From positions 48,577,006 to 48,641,005 of the forward strand of contig NC_085047.1 in the NCBI RefSeq assembly GCF_963662255.1: a stretch of 64,000 nt of DNA. Reading direction: 5' to 3'. This document shows, one piece after another, positions 60,337-64,000 of this stretch. Within the stretch, counting starts at the first letter, position 1. Each line of letters begins with the position of its first letter. The notes beneath the pieces were generated by a model that worked only from the letters and a program-made list of their open reading frames with translations, was not told the origin of the DNA and made no database searches. The DNA is from Cinclus cinclus. Lineage: Eukaryota; Chordata; Aves; Passeriformes; Cinclidae. Position numbers and translations under genes: made by a program.

Positions 60337-63300
60337 TACCTGCCAGCCAAGTGTAACGTATTAATAAGGAAGAACTTTGTGGCTAGGCACTGAAGAATTC
60401 AAGAAATCTTTCCAAAATAAAAATGTAATAATCTAAAGAGCAAGAAATAAGAAATAGGACAATAATTAAAGAACTGAAGTTGTAGAAAAGACAAGAAAAA
60501 AGGCCAATTTCTTACTAAGAGAAAAAATAGTTAAAGAACACGAGTGAGAAAAGATTATCATCCATTGCTTTGCATTTCTGAAGCAGCTAGCTCAAAATTT
60601 TCTCAGTGCTTGGATGTAGGAGTGAGGACAACACCACTGGAGATCTCAAGGTGGAAATACAAGTGCCCAGGAGGTCTAGACAACAGCAGAACAGTCTAGG
60701 ATAGTCTCAGAGAGCTGAGGTCAGACTGGCTCTTCTGTAACATGAGCAGAAATGGCAGCAAAGAAGGTTAGAAAAATTCTGACCCAAATGCTGCATTTAA
60801 AATTCATTACACCTCCAGCACTGGCTGGAGACAGACACTATGCAGGTGAAAAATGGCTTCTGGGAACCTCCAGAAGGAGTGTTAGAGATCAGAGTACGAT
60901 CTTTTATCCAAGTTGCTTGCAGAAACCTGTCTCAGTAAAACCCAGCACTTGGAGGGGTTGGCTGAAATACAAACAATTCCTCTTCTCAGCTGGTCATGTA
61001 ATTCTTGGTGACAGAATAGGTTAACTTTTGAGAGTATTGTGTGTTGGCCAAGCAGAAATTGCCAAATTCTGTGGCATCACTCCAGTTTTAGGAGTTGGCA
61101 GTCAGCTGTGCTGTACCTCAGAGCTGGACTTTCTCCCTCATATTTCATGCTGGGAATATTGGAAATACTTTCGGCCACAACTGAGTAAGTGCACCTTGTG
61201 CTTCTGCCCACGGCAACCTGCGGCACAGCCAGGTCACGTTTGTGGGGTGGGAAAGGAAGCTCTTCATCTCTTCCTGAAGGATACTGGCACTGAGAGAGGA
61301 CTTGGGCAGCAGGGTAGGAAACACTCAGCTAAAGACAAAAATATGTATTGAAAGAGAAGGCAATTATGAAGCTAAACCATTCAGAGTGATCTGGGCCTGT
61401 GTTGTGCTGTCTTGGAAAACTTTCAAAGCCTTTTAGGCAACTGGCATGAAGCTTTCTGCTGGCTATAAAGATGTCTTTTGAGAATCATCTCCCATTTGTA
61501 CTTTTGCAATTCACGCTTTTAACATTGAAAGTGCAAGCTTGCTTGACAGCCTGAGATAATGGAGTTCAGTCAAGGCAACATCAGTAGTATCTCAGCATTA
61601 TTCCTGCCCTGCAAATTTCGACCCTGCCTTGGAGAGAAGTGTCTTGGGGTGAAAAGCAGGTCTGTTGGCTATATTGGCTATGGGGTGCTCCCATCCTTTG
61701 TGTGGCTGTTGAGCAGGTATGAACTGAATCTGGGTTGTCATAGTGGCTCTGATCATGATATCTGTTGAGAAGGAGCTGCCCATAGCCAACAGGTGAATTT
61801 CACACTGACACAGTAAGGTTAGATAACTCTCCTTCTTGGCTGGGTCGAAGACAGCAGCCACAGCCATGAGGCAGGAAGTAATTTCACTGGGAAAGCATTG
61901 TGTGTACGGTACACTTTACACAAGTTTCTGCTCCACTGAAGCGGAAGAGAGTTCGGTGTGTAAATGGGAGCTCCTCTGAATAAAGATGGATTTCAGTGCC
62001 TAGTTTGGCACTCCTGAAATTGGAAATGTAGCAATGTAAGACTACAGACTTCACCCTCTGTTTCCTTCTTGATGCTCTGCATTGCTTAGAATTTGGAAAG
62101 TTGAATTCACTAGTCATCACTACAACTATCTCCAGCCTGGAGCAGAGGAGAGGAGTCAGCACCATCCACACTGGCGCCACCACATGAGCACAGGGCTTCC
62201 ATGTGTGCAGCAGCCCCAGGGTGTCAATTTGACTCCTGAGACAGCTGAAAATACATCAGAGTGGGCCTGAGGCTCTGCTCAACTTCAACAATCTCTTCAG
62301 GTAGTGAGGCTTCTTCCATGTTCAGCAGAGAAAGAGTAGGACAGTAAGTGAGCACCTGCTCTGGCTCAGTCACAGGAGATCCCGGTGTTTCTCCATTCAC
62401 AATAGCAGGGCTCTAATCAGATGTGCAAAGTGATTGAGTTGCCTAAAACTGTGGTGTCAGCATCCCTCCTGTGCACCCAAATGTGCTCTTGTGCCAAGCC
62501 CAGCTTGAATAATCTGGACCTCTATATTCCATTAGCAGTCCTTTAAGTTTTCCAATCTTCTCTCCTGAATGCAATGCATTCTTAATACTGCAAATATGAG
62601 TGTGTAATTCAGTGCATATGTTTTGGGAGTGGGGAGTCTATGAGAATGCCAAGCAAATCAATAAAGGTTTAGCACACCATTATTCATTGTTGCAATGCCA
62701 TGAGGCATTTTGTATGCCCTTTAGTATGGAGGAGAAAAAAAAGAGGAAAGCTGTTTTATGTGTAGTAAAATTTGATTTGAGAGGAAGAGTTTGCATCTGA
62801 ATTGCATGAAGTCTATTAAAATTTTGGTCTTCCTCAGACTAATAGGATTATGCCATTCCCAAACTGATTGTTTCCAAGCAACGATGCGGATCCTAGTATG
62901 TGTTTGCTTATCTCTTCAGTTTGCTACTAAACCAGGGAAGCGTCCAAAGATAGCTGAAAAGTGATGATATCAGGTGTAATACATAATTTTGAAGACATTG
63001 TTTTGAAAAGATGGTCCATTTATCTTCTCTTTGGAAGCTGTAAGAGTGCATTGGGGCTTGTGTAAGGCGGCTGGAAAGTGATTTTTATTTAATTTTTTTA
63101 ACAATGGCAATGACCTGTACTGTCACCAGCATGGAATGCCTCAGCATGCCATTTCCCTTTGTACACAAACACCTTACTCTGTTCAGGGGGAGCTCTCTCT
63201 CTCAGGAACAAATCCTAAGTGGTAGCTATGAATAGCGCCACAAGGCTTCAGAAACTGCAGTTCCACAAGGCTTTTCAAATGTTCTCCAGTGTGGCTGTCT

Positions 63301-64000
63301 AAAGGATCAAATCTTCTCTACTTTACTAATTAAAAGCTTTCTTCATGTATTATAAAGGAATGCACAGCTATATAGACTGTATACTAAATAATAAATAGCC
63401 AGTTGCAAATGAAGTTGCCATTTTATATTCAGAACTGTCCATGCTGTGTGGAGATTTTGAAAGGTGCATTAGGAGGAGAGTAGTGTATTCTCTCTTTTCT
63501 GGATGCTTTTGGATTTGATGACATAATGGGATAAATATCATTAGGAATTCCATGTTTGTTCTTCTGACATTTAAAAAGGCTGCTTGAAGAACTCTGTTGC
63601 TTAACATCATTCATGCATCTTTCTTTATAGTAAAAAAATGTGCATTTATACATAATTTAATAAGAAGAAACGGCTTTTTAGAGTTCTCTGACAGCTGCAT
63701 AAAGAACATACTGAAGCTCTGTGGACATCTGAATTTCCATAGAAAGCGATTGATCATCTGAGAAGAGAAATACGTCAGCTGTTTAGTGGTATAAAGCAAC
63801 AAAGCACAAAGTTTAGCACAAAGTGAAAAATACTACCATTGATAAAAATTTTAGAAGGGATTTATTGTGGCAGAATGTAATTACCAAACTGGATGGAGTG
63901 CTGTGATTTATGTTTGTGCCCAAGTAAAGTGCTCTGAGATGATTAATAACTGGCTCAATCCTTTATACTCATAACAACACTTCCGGCACAATAGCACTGT
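60337..64000. other. Intergenic, no recognisable gene
   Basis: A/T-rich sequence with only short open frames (up to about 107 codons). No repeat family, RNA gene or exon was recognised. The window ends without reaching the next gene. Confidence 0.5.

Noticed and set aside
61598..61867. 89-codon minus-strand frame considered as a retroelement endonuclease remnant
   Set aside because: I could not identify endonuclease motifs, and the neighbouring sequence shows no CR1 match.
34546..64000. WASF3 exon expected by mammalian gene order
   Set aside because: No segment encoding the conserved WASF N-terminus was recognised; the gene probably lies beyond the window.

Overview
The window is vertebrate nuclear DNA, most likely from a bird. 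It has spliced genes with GT-AG introns, no operons, and several CR1 LINE fragments whose 3' ends carry the degenerate ATTCTRTGAT-type tail typical of avian and other reptilian genomes. A non-avian reptile cannot be excluded from sequence alone.

One real protein-coding gene is recognisable: CDK8, the Mediator kinase, on the + strand. Nine coding exons lie between 13867 and 33382. They encode the equivalent of human CDK8 residues 153-464, from the Lys after the HRD motif to the C-terminal His-Arg-Tyr stop. All exon junction phases agree. By count these are probably exons 5-13 of 13. The N-lobe exons, including the HRD aspartate, are not in the window, so 1-13866 is the 3' part of a long intron. 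A 3' UTR of about 1.16 kb ends at an AATAAA at 34518. The C-terminal tail (VRVVPP, Asn/His/Gly-rich, ending THRY) marks it as CDK8 rather than the paralogue CDK19.

Layout: 1-13866 intron 4 with a degraded CR1 reverse-transcriptase relic at about 2.4-3.0 kb; 13867-33382 exons 5-13, with sense CR1 3' ends in intron 9 and an antisense CR1 in intron 12; 33383 to about 34545 3' UTR; 34546-64000 intergenic, GC-richer from about 36 kb, with one CR1 3' end, a CA microsatellite, a compound AT/GT microsatellite and a GC-rich island at about 48 kb. In mammals the next gene on this side is WASF3, but none of its coding sequence was recognised here. No tRNA, rRNA, CRISPR array, complete transposon or second gene was found.

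The most useful leads concern CDK8 RNA processing: a well-formed intronic polyadenylation candidate after exon 5, a tandem (NAGNAG-type) acceptor at exon 12, a strong-looking frameshifting decoy acceptor inside exon 11, and oppositely oriented CR1 copies flanking exons 10-12. I saw no convincing previously undescribed system.
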